Below, one piece after another: positions 1 through 13,221 of a stretch of DNA of 64,000 nucleotides. The position numbers and the translations under genes are program-made. This stretch comes from Hydractinia symbiolongicarpus (taxonomy: Eukaryota; Cnidaria; Hydrozoa; Anthoathecata; Hydractiniidae), in NCBI RefSeq assembly GCF_029227915.1, contig NC_079879.1, forward strand, positions 5,270,001 to 5,334,000, in the 5' to 3' direction. Under the pieces are notes generated by a model that worked only from the letters and a program-made list of their open reading frames with translations, was not told where the DNA came from and searched no databases. The first letter of the stretch is position 1, and the number at the start of each line of letters is the position of its first letter.

Positions 1-59
1 GTGTTGTCTAAAACAGCTTATAAAACCACTTACTCATTACGGCAAGAAAAGCTACCTAC

Positions 60-414
60 CTTTGACCAATGAGACATTATATGCTATCAATTCTTTGTGA
101 GGTTGTCCTTCAGTGACGTCGTTACAAGAATATATACCAATATCTCTTTCACCCACATTTCTTATTTTAAAAACCTTTCCAGATTTTCTCAACAAGTAAC
201 GAGAGTTTTCAAAATTAATTGTCTTATTGTCTTTTAACCATAGCACATCTTTGGTCGGGTTTTTAAAGGTACATTCAAGTTTGATCTGTTCACCAGAGCG
301 TATTTCTTTCATTGACGTGGAAGCTAACAAGAAATAAATAGTAAAAAGGAACGTCCATTTTCTTATATTATACCTATATTTACTTCCAACAAACAACTGT
401 GTGTATACCATCAC
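60..414 (-). CDS. FGFR-like gene D, first exon (Ig1), rest outside window
   Basis: A fourth member of the receptor cluster, cut by the left window edge. The exon encodes a hydrophobic stretch (KWTFLFTIYFLLAS) followed by one Ig domain with the Cys pair in IKLECTF and IYSCND and the core Trp in VLWLKDN. It ends in AAAG followed by GTAGGT, a phase-1 donor like the Ig1 exons of genes A, B and C. The ATG at 414 would give a signal peptide after a fairly long N-region. Alternatively the pyrimidine-rich TTTCTTGTTAG just before position 323 is a splice acceptor and the signal peptide lies in an upstream exon. Of the other members, its Ig1 looks most like that of gene A. Whether it has a kinase cannot be seen. 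Confidence 0.72.
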
Positions 415-3400
415 AAATGTTATGTTTTAGTTTTTATTTGTGTTATAATTCATTCCTATGAGGAGAAAATAATAATAAAAAAATAACAAATGACACTTCT
501 GATAACTTCGGTAAAACAGTGAAAGTTAAAATAATCATCTCAAACTTGGTTAACATCTACTCAATGCTAAAAACAAGCAACTAGCTCAACTAAAGGATTA
601 TACACAAGATTAGTTATAACAGGAGGAGATAAGGGTATGTTTACATTAATAACATAACTGTCAAACAATATACCAACTTTTTTTATCTATCAAGTAGAAA
701 TTTTAGATAAAAAATCTTACTAACAGTTAAAAAATGCTTCTAAAAAATTTCGCAGTGTGGACCTTTTAAAAACTTCTTAATCAAAATTACAATAAACACT
801 GTTGTTCATTTTGGATAGAATCTAACAAACATGCAAATAAACACAGATTAAAATGGTCAATTGTACATCCTGTGTTACTCTGTTGTTATATACAAGACTG
901 GTCAGTAAACAACATGTCAAGAAAAGTTGGACGTTCGTCAAAGTTACAATTAACAGAAGTTTTTCTACACACTGCAAATGCAATTAAGAACTAAATGTTA
1001 AATATCAACTTATTATCAACATAATCACACACATAATTAGGTATACCAACTTGATATTTCATCTGCATCAAAAGAATGTATTAAAAAAAATTAAGGAGTC
1101 TTGATTTATTATTATAATATGTATAAGATTTTTATCATCAACAGACATCAAAACTTCTTTATGTTTGCATATATCAAACTCAAAATTCAAAAAAAGAACT
1201 CGATATTTTGAAATATGCACTGTTTGGTTAAGCTTCTAATAAATTAAAAATACTTGTTTGATATTTGTTGTAAGATAACTCTATGAAAACACGAAACTGA
1301 GTTATTGTTCAAGCTTCGAATGCACGTCAGCGACATTGCTCTTAAATATGTGCTGATTTATGTCTTTGATCTTTAATACCATTCCCAGACATAATATAAA
1401 GTTTATTTGTTTTTATTGTTTTGCACACCCTATTGATGGCATGACAGATGTGACAAAGATATTTAACCAAAACAACAAACCATTTCATGCTCCACCTTCA
1501 CTCAAAAAGTATCAAAAAAAATTAATTGTCTTAAAATTTTTCCAACATCTTTTTTATGGTGACGCCACTCAAGTAATGTTTTATTACTGATGTCATCCAC
1601 CCTGTTGCTATGACAACTTACATATATATCACACTATTAATGCAAAAGAGGGTAACAACTAGCGATGCTTTTTTTACCCTTTTTGAATGTTAATTTATGC
1701 TAATTAATTCATCCTGACCAAGGTAATGAAACTTTTAAAGAGCACAATAAATTAATAAGAATTGGCTGAAAGATTATAATCAAAATACAGCATTAAAAGA
1801 GCAATAAAACTGAGGCTCCAAGCATATTAAAGTTCGTCATAGAAGATAAAAGATAAGAATTAAGCGTATTAATGCATTATCTTTAATACATTATAATAAT
1901 TATTATTCCGTGGTTAGTTTTTACTAGTTTTTACGCAAAACGTTTTAAGGACCATTGTTTTTGTGGTTAATGACATGCTATTTTTAAAACCAACACTTTG
2001 CTTTTCACCACCAAACTTGCCAGGCTTCAGTTTATTTACTTTTGCACATCATTTTGAGCATCCAAACTTTAGGAGACTGCAAAGTCATCTACTTTCCAAT
2101 CGAAAAACTTTATTTATTTTTAATTAACACAGGGGAAAAATTCCAAGGACACGCAGCACGTGAGTGTTTGTGAGAAACCAATAAAAATTATTTCGAACAA
2201 AAATAAAAATTTAAAATTAATATTTGACAATAATCTGCAATACTTGCAACTGTATAAAAAATACATAATTGAATCTTTTATAGGATCTAGAAATAATCAC
2301 CTTAAACAACAGAATACTTTGAACTGTTATCACAACAAACAAATATTAGTGTTGATACAAAGAATTGCACGAAAATTGATTGATAAACAATAGGAAAGTA
2401 TTATGAACAGCACATTTTTGATGCATTGTTGTGACAGGATAAGAGCAGGTTTTAATACATCGATGTAAAAACTGTTTTTTAGTGTGGCAACCCTTGGTTC
2501 AGCCATGTTTATGCTATAAAATCTGTGTTTCCAACTTGCTTGGAACGGCGCTTTTGACTAGAACTTATACCTTATCAAGGGTTATTTGAAGAAATTTTGT
2601 TATTTCCCATCTTTCATATTAAATGATATTAAATGCTGCTTCATACTTCCATGATGTTTCATTAGTAAAGCCCTATTAAACCTTTAGCTTAAGACATGTT
2701 TTGAGAGTCGCATTGTTTTGATCTATAAAGTATGTTTTCACACATCCTTCATGACTTTTGTGTCAAAACTAAAAACAATCTATTTTCATTAGTTATATTA
2801 CTTGATTAAAACAAACTTTAAAATAAATTTGTGGTGACTCATGACAATCATTTTCACAAAACTTGGTTATTCCATTTTTCTGTTCTCCATAAATATTTTT
2901 ACACTTTTATAATTACAAGAATTTCTTAGTAACTTTTTAGTAACATTGCCACAAAGGCGTTAGAAAAAAATAATTCTGCTAATTTATTATACTATATTAT
3001 ACTACATTATACTATATATTAACTATTATACTAAATTCCAAGTCTTATAGCACCAGCTGACAGGAATAATGGGAGGCTCACCAGAATAATGGCAAAAATA
3101 AAACAGGAATATAGAATATTTAAAAGAATTAACCTTGCTTATATTGCATAATCTATGAAACTTTGTGTAGATACTTTGTGTAAACAAGACAAAGATTAAG
3201 AAGGATTATTAAATTTTGAACAATGTAAGGTTAAAGAACTTTTGAAGAGAATATATTCTTTATTTAAAGATTTTCCACTTACTTTTTGTATGTATAGGAT
3301 GTCAGCAAAAACATGCCAAAGTGCAAAATTATTCTTTTTTTGGACATATGTTTAGCCATTGTCTCTATCATGTAGAGCTTGAAACGCTGATTAGAAAAAT

Positions 3401-3464
3401 GTATTGAATCGTGTACTTTTGACAAACGGTTGTAATGGGGTTGGGGTTAAAAAAATTTTGATGA
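415..3464. other. no gene seen, AT-rich intergenic DNA
   Basis: Only short open frames with no recognisable domain. This lies upstream of gene D and may hold its promoter or a separate signal-peptide exon, but neither can be pointed to. Confidence 0.5.
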
Positions 3465-4065
3465 CATCATCAACCCACCTATTTCTAAATGGTTAAGTTG
3501 ACTCAGCTTTCAGAAATTGGTCTAATTTTGGTAAAGGTTGTCCCTAGTTTACCCACGAAAGATATGAGGTCAGTTATTTTCGCCCATTTTTAAGTTATTT
3601 GGCCTTAAACTAAAATATGCAATGTAATGGCTGTTCTAATTCCTAAAATGATATTGATGTCAGTCTAATGCATCGGTAAACATAAAGTTGAAAAAGTCAG
3701 GAGATAACTTCTACTACTTCTTTAAAAGAAAATGAACACATCCACTTTGCCTGTTACAGACAGACAGAGAGAAGAATCCTATTAATATAAGGCGACAATA
3801 AATGGATGTAGATGTGTTCATTTTCCTTGGATTTAGCTAAAAAACCCTGTCTTAATTTTTAACTTTTCTGATGTTACAGCACATTAATGCATTTAATAAC
3901 ATTAATAAAGCTATTAAATGCATTTATGACTTTGAGGCTGAATAACTCGGGAAACAGGGTGGTGGTATCAATTTTTTTAACGCATGTGTAACTACAGGCC
4001 GCCTTGGACCAAAATTGGACCAATTTCCTAAAGCTGGGTTAACCCATGGATAAATTGATGACATC
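3465..4065. repeat. long imperfect inverted repeat (MITE-like)
   Basis: Two arms match in reverse complement. The outer parts around 3500-3550 and 3990-4040 share AGCTTT..GAAATTGGTC..ATTTTGGT. The inner parts near 3730 and 3810 share GAAAATGAACACATC. The arms are diverged and no target duplication was identified, so the superfamily is unknown. No coding sequence is visible inside. Confidence 0.5.
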
Positions 4066-5526
4066 TCTTAAACCATTCATTAAAAGCACATGATCCTATA
4101 CACTTACTTGATCAGCATTTCAAAGTCTACACAATGGAGGCAACAGGTAAACAAATTCATTCACAGGTTTTTTTAAATTATCAAAATTCAAATGACGGTT
4201 CTTTTCTATTGTTCTTCTATCTAAGTGGATTCTTCAACAGGCTTATTGACTTGTTAGTGGATAATCTAATAAAGTTAATATGCTCTTAAGGGGGGAAATT
4301 CCAACTGCTAAAATTTATAAGCCTATAGTATTTGTAACTGTTTACAAAGAGAATGACTGTGAGCAATACATTAATAGAGGTCAATATTCCTAGGTGAGGC
4401 TCAAAAAAATAACAATTAAGAAATAAACACAAAGAAAAATAACATGAAATAAGCAAGTTATAAAAAAAAGAATTTAATTAACCAATTTAGCTCATCCAAC
4501 TTACAAAATTCATACAATAATGCAAATTAGGAAATATTTTTATCTTTATTTTGAGAATGGGTTCACTGACAACCTATTTCTTTAAAATGTGTACAACATT
4601 GGTTGCCCTACAGTCTTAATTATGTTAGGTGAACTGTATCAGGACAATGCTAATATATTTTGCATTAATCAAGCAGAAATAGAACTAAGTGTGCATGTGT
4701 GTGAGCTTTGTATTGCGATGGTTCGAAAAATATATTTTTAAACTTTAATTACCGGTTTTAAATTAAAACCTAACTTTTATAACCTCCTGGATATTTACAT
4801 TAGAATTTACCAAGGGGTATTTAATAACGCAAATTTTAAAAATTAGTGTTTATTTTGCACCTCATTAATTTCCTGGAATAGATTATTATATGTGGTTTAA
4901 AATAAATCTAACGTCAGGAGTTTAAAAAAGTAAACACCAACTATCCATCCAACCATCTCAATATTTTCTTTCTTAAGCTAGTGCAAGGGTAAAGAAATCA
5001 AAACAAAGTTTAGCTTTCTAAAGTATTACTTTCCTGCAGAAATAGAAATAAAAATTTGCTCATATCTAAAGTATAGAAACAAAGCAATTAGAATCCTAAA
5101 TAATTTTGAGTACAAATCATAGAACAAAAAAATGAACTTTTTAACATTATTAATGTTCAAAGTTTTTCTTTATTGTACAATTGCTGATTGTGAAACAACT
5201 TTAAATATTAGGCTGGATGGTTTTTTGTTATGATAAAACGTTTATACTTATATTTTCTTGCAAGTCAATTTCTTCAGTGGTCAAAGAAATAAGCGTAGTA
5301 AAGCTGGAGTCTTTAATTTAACTTTGTAACTACTTATTAGTAAACATGAAATTCCATGCAAAAAACCTGCACATATTTTACTAATAATATACTTATATAC
5401 TTTTTTTGCATCTAAAATATCTCATCTTAACTCACCATGTTGTTTATTATAGTGTCAAAAAAAATTTTCTAATTTTCTAGAGAATTTAAGAAGTTTGCAG
5501 ATAATTTCGCTAGTGCTATCTAAAGT
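4066..5526. other. no gene seen
   Basis: AT-rich DNA with no open frame of note and no repeat I could define. Confidence 0.5.
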
Positions 5527-5530
5527 TTAA

Positions 5531-7312
5531 AGGGGAAGTTCGGTCAAAAATTATATTTTCATAATCAATAGTCATAAAAGAAAAAAAAAGAATACGATAA
5601 TTCTTTTTAAATGAAACCCTTATTTTTTTGAAATAATCTGTGTTAACCACGCGTAAAAACACCTCCGTAGACTGACCCCTTTACGTTTTTACGAAGGCTG
5701 GGTCGAGTTTGAATTATGACGTTTTATAGTTCAAAAAGCGAAGTTCGGTGTTGGGGATTAGGTGTAATCACACGAAGAAGCGTTTTGTTTATGCATTTTA
5801 TTATTTCAATATGCCAAACTGTGCTGCCATCGACTGTGCAAATCGAAGTAGCAATAATAAAAAGACAGAAAAGGGTAAGGGAAGCGAGGAAAATAAGGAG
5901 GTAGATAACGAAAAGCTTAAGACAAAAGACGAATATAACAACGAAAGAAAAATCCGGGTAGTATTTTATCACATTCCTTGTGCGAAAAAAGATAAAGAGC
6001 TTCGGAATAAATGGCTACACAATATAAAAAGAAGTGGTACCTTGCCGAAAGACTCTGGGTTTTATATTTGTTCTCATCATTTTGAACCAGAGTGCTTCAA
6101 AAGAGATTTACAAGTAAGTCTTTTCGTTACCTATGTTTCACCAAACAGCCAAACATTTGTCTTTCTCGTATTTAGAAAAATTCAACACAGTTTCATTTAT
6201 TACAGCCATTTCCAAAACAAAACCATGTCAAAAAAAATCATTATATTTTCTTCGCATGTTCGCATTTTCTTTCCCCCAGTGCTGAATGTTTTTTCACATC
6301 GAAAAATCCTTCAAGAACATGTGCTTTCGTAAGACGGGGGTAATGGAAATCTATTATTTTTAAATTTCTAGGCTGAACTAATGGGTTCTCCACCGCGGAA
6401 GAAATTAAAAGATGGTGCTGTTCCGACCTTGTTTAATTTTACAAAACAGCCTGAGAAACGTAAAAGAACAGAAAAAAGAATCGAAGACCGTCAGAAACGA
6501 CAGGTAAAATAAGTGTCTATATGTTTTTGCAATACAGAGGGTTTGTTTTAAAATGAAATTTTGTTTGGTTATCTTCTAGCTAATTGATTCTATGCTGGAA
6601 ACAGAAGCAAGTGATACTACACAACCTGAAAATAAACAAGAAATGGGAACCCAGTTCCAAGTTGCTCAAATAAAAGTGAAGATTCCAAAACCAAAAAAAA
6701 AGAAGGACAAATGTTGTAATACCGATTTTTCTTTCTCGCCCGATGTAGAAGTATCGATGTCTGTCATAGAAGAATTTTCAGAATACGAGGAAGAAGCAAT
6801 TAGTAATAATGAGAAAAGTCAAGACGAATCGTTCAATTTGGAAAATCTGTCAGATAGTGAGAATGATAACGACTCCGATGTGGACATCCCCGACCTAAAC
6901 GGCACGTGTTTTATCGTTTTTTGGTCTTGTCTTCTACCTCTGCTACGATTTTGTTTCACCTGTTTTAAGCCAGCTGAAGTGAATAAAATTGCAGTTAAAG
7001 GGACTCAACTAATCGTACATTTGTTGTGCAGTGACCATCATGCTCACCAATGGTCATCGCAACCACTGGTGAGTAAGCGACCGTGGGGAAATGCTTTCCT
7101 CAGCCATTTTAATTTCCGGTAACACATACCAACGCGTTAAAGAAATGATGCAAATCGCAAAAATACATTTTTTGTCCAAAACCACCTTTTACGAAATACA
7201 AAAAAAGTACATATTCCAAGCGATTCACAAAATATATTCCACTCATCGAGAATTGCGATTTCAGTCTTACCTAGAAAGCAATGAGGCACTAGACTTAGCA
7301 GGCGATGGGAGG
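5531..7312 (+). mobile_element. Kolobok-type DNA transposon, 5' part
   Basis: The element begins with AGGGGAAGTTCGG immediately after TTAA (5527-5530), the target of Kolobok and piggyBac elements, and carries a THAP-domain transposase gene in the same orientation. The 3' half is missing: at about 7312, inside the transposase sequence LAGDGR, it changes abruptly into a LINE reverse-transcriptase fragment, and no matching right end was found downstream. The Kolobok assignment rests on TTAA plus AGGG plus a THAP transposase. piggyBac is less likely because its transposase has no THAP finger. Confidence 0.65.
5811..7312 (+). pseudogene. THAP-domain transposase, 5' exons, frameshifted and truncated
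   Basis: Three exons are visible: 5811-6113, 6372-6503 and 6580-7312, each with GT/AG borders and phase 0. Exon 1 is a THAP zinc finger starting MPNCAAIDCANR and ending in ICSHHF, the C2CH ligands of this DNA-binding domain. Exon 2 has a basic stretch and the THAP-family motif AVPTLF. Exon 3 has an acidic region, then a transposase-like segment (CFIVFWSCLLPLLRFCFTC), then SGNTYQRVKEMMQIA. Between about 7075 and 7095 the frame shifts by one base, and coding similarity ends at 7312. It would bind the element's ends and catalyse transposition, but this copy is dead. The ATG at 5811 was chosen because THAP fingers start at the protein N terminus. Confidence 0.75.
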
Positions 7313-8061
7313 CTTGTTGACCATAAAATTTTGTTAAGAAAGCTATGGTGTTTTGGCATTAGAGATGCTGCCTTTGACTGGTTTGAGTCAAATGCAGCTG
7401 ACTCTTGTAATTGACACAAGATCAGATTTGCTTCATGAAGATGTTTTCAAAGGGATGCAGGGATCTGTGTTGCCCCCCTACTTTTTCTTTTGTGTATTGA
7501 TGTGTCATCAATTCAAACTACCACCATCTTTGTGTAGAAGATACATTAATTATTTCATCCTATAAAAACGTGGATACCCTTGTCTTGCAGGTCGAGTTAG
7601 AATTTTTGCAAGTCGACATCTGGCCGAATAAAAACAAAATGACTATTAATACGGACAAAACTGAAACAATATTTTTCGACAACCACAGCCAGTTAAAAAA
7701 AGTTGAAAACAAAACTATCAACTATATTGGTCTTCTTCAAAGGTATTCCTTTGAAGAAGACCAAAAAGGTTAAATATCTTGGGGTAATATTTCATCAAAA
7801 ACGCAATATGAAAACCATGTTAATCACATAAATAGAAAAATAACATAATTAAATATTTTAAAATTAGAACTATTACATCTTGTTTAACACCTCACACAAA
7901 AAACCTTTTAATTAATGCACTTGTCATGTCATATATCAACTATTGTTTCTCGGCACGGGTTTAGAGCTGCAAAGTGTGGAATAATCTTCCAGACCAAGTG
8001 ACCTGTAATGAAAATCTGCTTTCGTTTAAGACTTCCATCTTTAATGTATTTCGCAAATTAT
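7313..8061 (+). pseudogene. LINE reverse transcriptase fragment, decayed
   Basis: The fragment starts inside a typical non-LTR reverse transcriptase: VDHKILLRKLWCFGIRDAAF resembles the box before the catalytic YADD. It continues with a degenerate QGSVLPPYFFF box near 7460, a DIWPNKNKMTINTDKTE stretch at 7615-7670, a KYLGVIF box near 7770, and a C-terminal WNNLPDQV..FKTSIFNVFRKL segment ending at a stop near 8061. Several frameshifts and stops separate the pieces, and the YADD itself is lost. It lies directly against the truncated Kolobok transposase, so it is either a 5'-truncated insertion or a deletion junction. Confidence 0.75.
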
Positions 8062-10998
8062 AATAGAAATCGCTTTTTAATTTTTGTTTTTAATTCTTTT
8101 TCACAGATTATAAAATATGTTATTTTGATTTCACTGAGGCAGTTTAATTCTAGACGCAGAAGTTGTTCTATCTAGAAACAGTCTCCTTATTTGATAAAAG
8201 CCAAAATGATTATTAAACCATATGATTATTAAACCCTATGATGAGGGGTGCTTTTACTAACAGTGAGTTAACTTTTATTGTATATTTTCTATTTAAAAAA
8301 ATATTATTTTAAAAAAATATTATGTGTATATTTAAAGATAATATGCAAACATAATTGCATACCATCTCAGCATACTGAAATCAGCATTGTAAATTCCACA
8401 ATAGACAAAAGAGAGTAGTCTAATGATTCGAGGCGAGAGTTAGAAATTTGAAAATGTTGTAAACAAACAAGAGACAAAACATTGAGAAAACAAGCAAACA
8501 CAGAGCTTTATTTTATGAGCAATCACAAAACTTTGCATAATGGGATATATTTATTATAAACATAGTTTAAGAAATAAATTTTCAATTCCAAAGTTTCGAA
8601 ATATTTTGTGGGTAACTACCCAGTTATTTACATAGCATCTTTAAATTACCTTAGAAAGTTTTTTGTTGATAGAAAAAGTTATGCAGAATATAAATATAAC
8701 TTACTTCAGAGTAAATAAAAAATTATATAGACAGTGTTTTCATTTTCATTATAAATAGAGTTAGCCTGGCTTATGGTTCATTCACATATGTGTGTCACAT
8801 GTGTGTAAATTGTTTAAAATTTGTTTAATAAAGAAAGTTGTGCACATTTCCTGTAAAAAATAGCTGAGTAATTCCTTGATTTATTATCTTTAACATGAAC
8901 AGCTTAAAAGAATCCTTAACAATAGAATTTTTTCTTCACTGAAGTCAGTTTGAAAAGAAAAATTTATATATATAAATGAAAAAAAAAGGATTTTTAAAAA
9001 CACTTTTTGAAAGTAAAGAGAAAGTTCTTATCAGGATGCAACGAGTTTAGGCTAAATTTTACAATTCCACCAGTTAAAAAATATTCAAGGTAGCATTTGC
9101 GATTATTGCTACATTATTTTAACAGTAACAGTGTTCTGAAATATACCATCATGATTATCATCATCATTCTTAGGTTAGCGTCCGTTTTTTATGACCCTTT
9201 TCCATTATGATCTAGACTGTGTGTTAGATCTAAACTCAAATTCCTCTGCATCAAGTCTGTGTTCAAAGCGTTTAGAATCTACATGTCCTGTTTGCAAACA
9301 GAAACATGTTTTTAATCGGGTACACCATATAAACTTAGTCACTGGAACAAGGTGTTATGTGCATGGCATCGTCAAATACTCCGTTTTTCAGTTACTACAT
9401 TCTCAGATTATTTTTAACAAATTATACTAATTTTTTTTATCATCAACAGGACGAAACGTTAATAGCAGTTTTACACTGTACATACTGTTCGTATATATGA
9501 TTGAAGTTCCTGTATAAATAATAATGAAATAAAGTAAAATAAAAATAAATTTACCTTTTAAAATCTTACAATGATATAATATTCCAACAAGCAGAAATGA
9601 ACAGCAACCACGTTGAATTTTCATATTGCCTTCAACAGCTCTTTGTTGGATGGTCCACCGTTACCAGCCACATAGAAAAGCTTGATTTAATTTTAATATA
9701 TCTACATAACATAAAATAGAGGGAAAACATCAATCTTTACCACAACAATTAGCAATCTGCTAACTAATTACGGCTCTCTGATGAATTAAAACCACAAACT
9801 ACAGTACGTTTGACTTGCGGCTCTGATTTTTGTTACATTTTATTAGCTAGCTAGTGTAAATGATAAAAACGAACACGGTATTTCTTAAACAAATTCTCTT
9901 GTGATAACCATATAATTTGGTAATCACATTTTTCTAGGGCTGTACTCCCTCGCTAATTTAGTAAATTCTAGTTATTTTAAACTTGTTTGGATCACTGATC
10001 GCTCGTTTTTGTCTGTTCCGCCATTATTAATGAAGTCCTTTACGTTCTGACGCATAAGAAAATCCTTTTGTATTTTTAATTAAAATTTGCTCAACCGTAA
10101 CATCAAAACAACACTTAATCCCAAAATATCATCACAAAGTTCCGACACGATCATTCTAAATAGTTTTTTAATTGCGATAATGATTTTTACTAACACCAGA
10201 GTAAACTGGGAAAAAAATGGCACAGTCGAAGTTAAAATGGAGTTTTGGTTCTGTTAAAAAAATTTTTTTTTAAAAAAAGCGCTTTTTTATGAATTATACC
10301 CTCGTGTCTGGAAAGTAAAAACATTTGTTCCGTCCCTGCTGGCTACATTTCCGAATAGTATTAAAAAGTTTATTTTTATGACAGCACAAAACAATGGCGT
10401 TGCTAGCCAGCTTCCTATCACAAGGCGCCTAATCCGGTTGGGGTTAGAAAAAAACGTCAAGAGACACGAAATTTAGGCGTTAAAACTTTGCTCCTCATCT
10501 ACCTTTTAGCAATATTGCCGAATTCAGACAAATGTGATGCAGTCAGTCACACCGCACGAGCACTGGTGCTGGCTACCACCCTAGCAAAAAATCCGTTCTC
10601 GTTCATGATTGTGTACTAGAGCAAGAAAAATATTACTCGAAACGAATAGAATACAAAATTTTTTTATAAGAAAAAAAGGCTGGGATTTCAGCAGATTAAA
10701 ACAAAAGGGTCTTTCATAATAGATAAGTGACGAAACTTACGTTAAAAAAATTGGGACTAACCGACAAATTTTGGGGCAATATAGTATAGCTAACCAGAAC
10801 TAATAATTGTTCATCTACAAGTTTTCTTTGATAAATAAGCATTTTCTTTGTAACAAAAAATTGTAGTAAATATTTTACGTGCTATTTTCAGGGCACCTTT
10901 GTTTTCACAGATTTTTTGACCTTAAGAGGTTTCTCATTTCGATGCGAACAGGCAAAAGTTCCTGAGAATGAGGATGTTTTTGCGCCAAAAAAAGTATT
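8062..10998. other. no confident gene; AT-rich intergenic
   Basis: A 79-codon plus-strand frame at 9191-9430 contains STCPVCKQKHVF, a possible metal-binding knuckle, but has no splice or domain support. Nothing else stands out. Confidence 0.4.
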
Positions 10999-11217
10999 TC
11001 ATCCTGGACAGCCGCACTCTGCATGCAAAATTGATCTCGTACACTCTATTTTTTTATATTCCTCCAAGGTTTTGTAAATGAGAGTATCAAGACGGTATTT
11101 CAGGAGGGTTACTATTGGTCTATTGTTTAGTGCAGACGGGAAATCACAACTTCGTTCCCTGGGCATTTTGCCTTGTTGATAAAGCTGATAGCGGCGAAAT
11201 AACGGCTCAGGGGCCAC
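10999..11217 (-). pseudogene. SWIM zinc-finger-like fragment
   Basis: A 72-codon frame ends in CTRSILHAECGCPG, resembling the first half (CxC) of a SWIM zinc finger, preceded by KYRLDTLIYKTLEEYKKIE. The second half (CxH) is not found downstream, so if real it is a truncated exon or relic. SWIM fingers occur in transposase-like and YqaJ-associated proteins in marine invertebrates. This is a weak call. Confidence 0.3.
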
Positions 11218-11330
11218 AAGACACTGGGGCCGAGGATGGGGAAATCAGAAAAAAGACCTGGCTGGAATGCTATTGTTACAAAAAGCGTGTAAGTGGAATT
11301 TCCGCTTATGTGGAAACCAAAACATTATAA

Positions 11331-13220
11331 TATAAAAACATTGATTTTTATTGTAAGGAAAGGGTAAACAATTTCCGCTCGCACATTTTGCATTCTTTCT
11401 CAAGAAAATTGTCATTTTTAATAAAAATCTTCCGAAAAGAAATAGACTTGTTTTTTTTTACTCATGATTATTTAGTCTTAGGACTATAAACATCGCTAAA
11501 AGTACACCCGCCAAATTAGGGTTGCCTGTTGCGGATTTTAGCTCTTAAGGGGATTTTCACGAAGCGAATTGAGCGGCGAATTGTACATGAGCATGCGCAG
11601 TTTTGTTTGTTATGATTTTGCATCAAAATATTCGCTTCGCGGAAAGTAGTAACAGTTCCTACTTTTTCGCGGCTAAAGGTTTCGCTGCTAGTTTTAGACC
11701 AATCAGAACGCGGTTAACCAATGTAAACAATGAACTTAGCGTCAATTTATTTTGTCGTGAAAATCAAAAAGCGAATTCGCCATCGAATTCGCCGTTCAAT
11801 TCGCTTCGTGAAAATCCCCCTTTAAAGGAGTTACAAAGTGAAGACGTTCACACCGACATTTTAATAGGAACACTATTTGGAGAATTTTTAAAAGGTAAAA
11901 TATCCGCTATACAATGTCTGCGAAACATTTTAGTATCATCATGATTAAGTTTTAAAAAGAAATACCACTATACAAGAAAAAGGTCGAGAAAACGTAACAG
12001 AAAAACTAAATCCGAGGGTATGTGACGACAACTTTTACTTCCAAAATACATTCAGTATTTCAATGTTATATATCACATTAGCTACAATCTTAATGGTAAA
12101 AAAGTCACACATATTCGCGTTGCTGTTGCCTCGTCTGACATTTCCCCAAACTTAAATCCTTTGAATTAACAGCTTTAAGATATAATATTTTTTTTACTAC
12201 AAAGTTGGAGACGTAAACTTTCAATCAATCTAAATTGCTTAATAAAACTTACAAGAGATAAACCTTCATGAAAACTTCAAGTTTGGGAATTGACGACAAT
12301 ATATTGTATGTCTGTCATATTCAAAAACTATTTCATCTCCAAAAAAAAAATCTCCATATAAAATAATCCTCTAAATTTTTCATTGAAAAAATATACTGAA
12401 AAAATACAGTAAAAAAGCGCACTTTCCATATTGATTTTATTTACACGAACAAAATTTTCCTCAGGTTCTGAGATCACGAGTTATTAGAAACTGCTGTAAA
12501 ACAGGAAATATTTTTTCACACGAAACTGGATTTAATGTTTATTAACAAAGCGAGATCTCGCCCTAAAAATTTTGTTCTCTAAGAATGGTTTACTTGCATT
12601 CAGTTGTTGGATTTTATCAGACTAAAAAAATATTTAAAGAGACCCAGAAGAAATAAAGAAATTAACAGCGAACCAACATGATCTGAAAATTTGCCAACAC
12701 GGCGCATCCACTATTGTAGCCGAAAGTGCCACGCTATACAAACAGGCAAAAAACTAATTCATCCACTCAAAATTTTACAATCATCATTAAGGCTTTCATT
12801 ACACTTAAGTTTTTTTATAAGAATATGCTCTATAAAAACAACAGGCTGGGATTTTCAGTTAAAAAAAGTAGGTTTAAGAATAATGACCAGCCTGGTTAGA
12901 ATTTGCCATTGTATAACTCTGTTCTTTTCGCTGGTTCACACTCCACAGTTATATACATCACAATCCAAAAAACAAACAACACGGTCCAAATAAATGAAAA
13001 CACTTTGTACAAAAACCGACAAAACTTAAACAATCTTAAAAATTCACTAGAAGATATAAATACAAAACATTGCATTTACGAGTAATATATAAATAATATT
13101 GAAAAGTAAAATTTCGTATAAAAAGTTCTTGTAGTAAAATAAAAACATAGCATTTACATGTTTTGTATAGAAACCTGTCGTTTAAAAAAAATCCAAATAA
13201 TCTCTAGCAACACCACCTAT
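11331..13220. other. no gene seen apart from the MITE
   Basis: Open frames at 12691-12993 and 12903-13085 have low-complexity, non-domain translations and are not supported. The region lies 3' of FGFR gene A. Confidence 0.45.
11549..11821. mobile_element. small TTAA-flanked inverted-repeat element (MITE)
   Basis: About 273 bp with near-perfect terminal inverted repeats of roughly 34 bp, starting GGGGATTTTCACGAAGCG on the left and mirrored on the right. TTAA lies on both outer sides (11545-11548 and 11822-11825). This fits a non-autonomous Kolobok or piggyBac derivative. The 113-codon frame crossing it is an accident. Confidence 0.75.
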
Positions 13221-13221
13221 A

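Noticed and set aside
5724-5972. Minus-strand 82-codon hydrophobic frame
   Set aside because: It is antisense to the THAP exon, which has a full zinc-finger signature.
11115-11330. Plus-strand 71-codon frame
   Set aside because: It overlaps the minus-strand SWIM-like frame, and neither has splice support; the plus frame has no domain features.
11603-11944. 113-codon plus-strand frame
   Set aside because: Most of it is the interior and right arm of a TTAA-flanked MITE.
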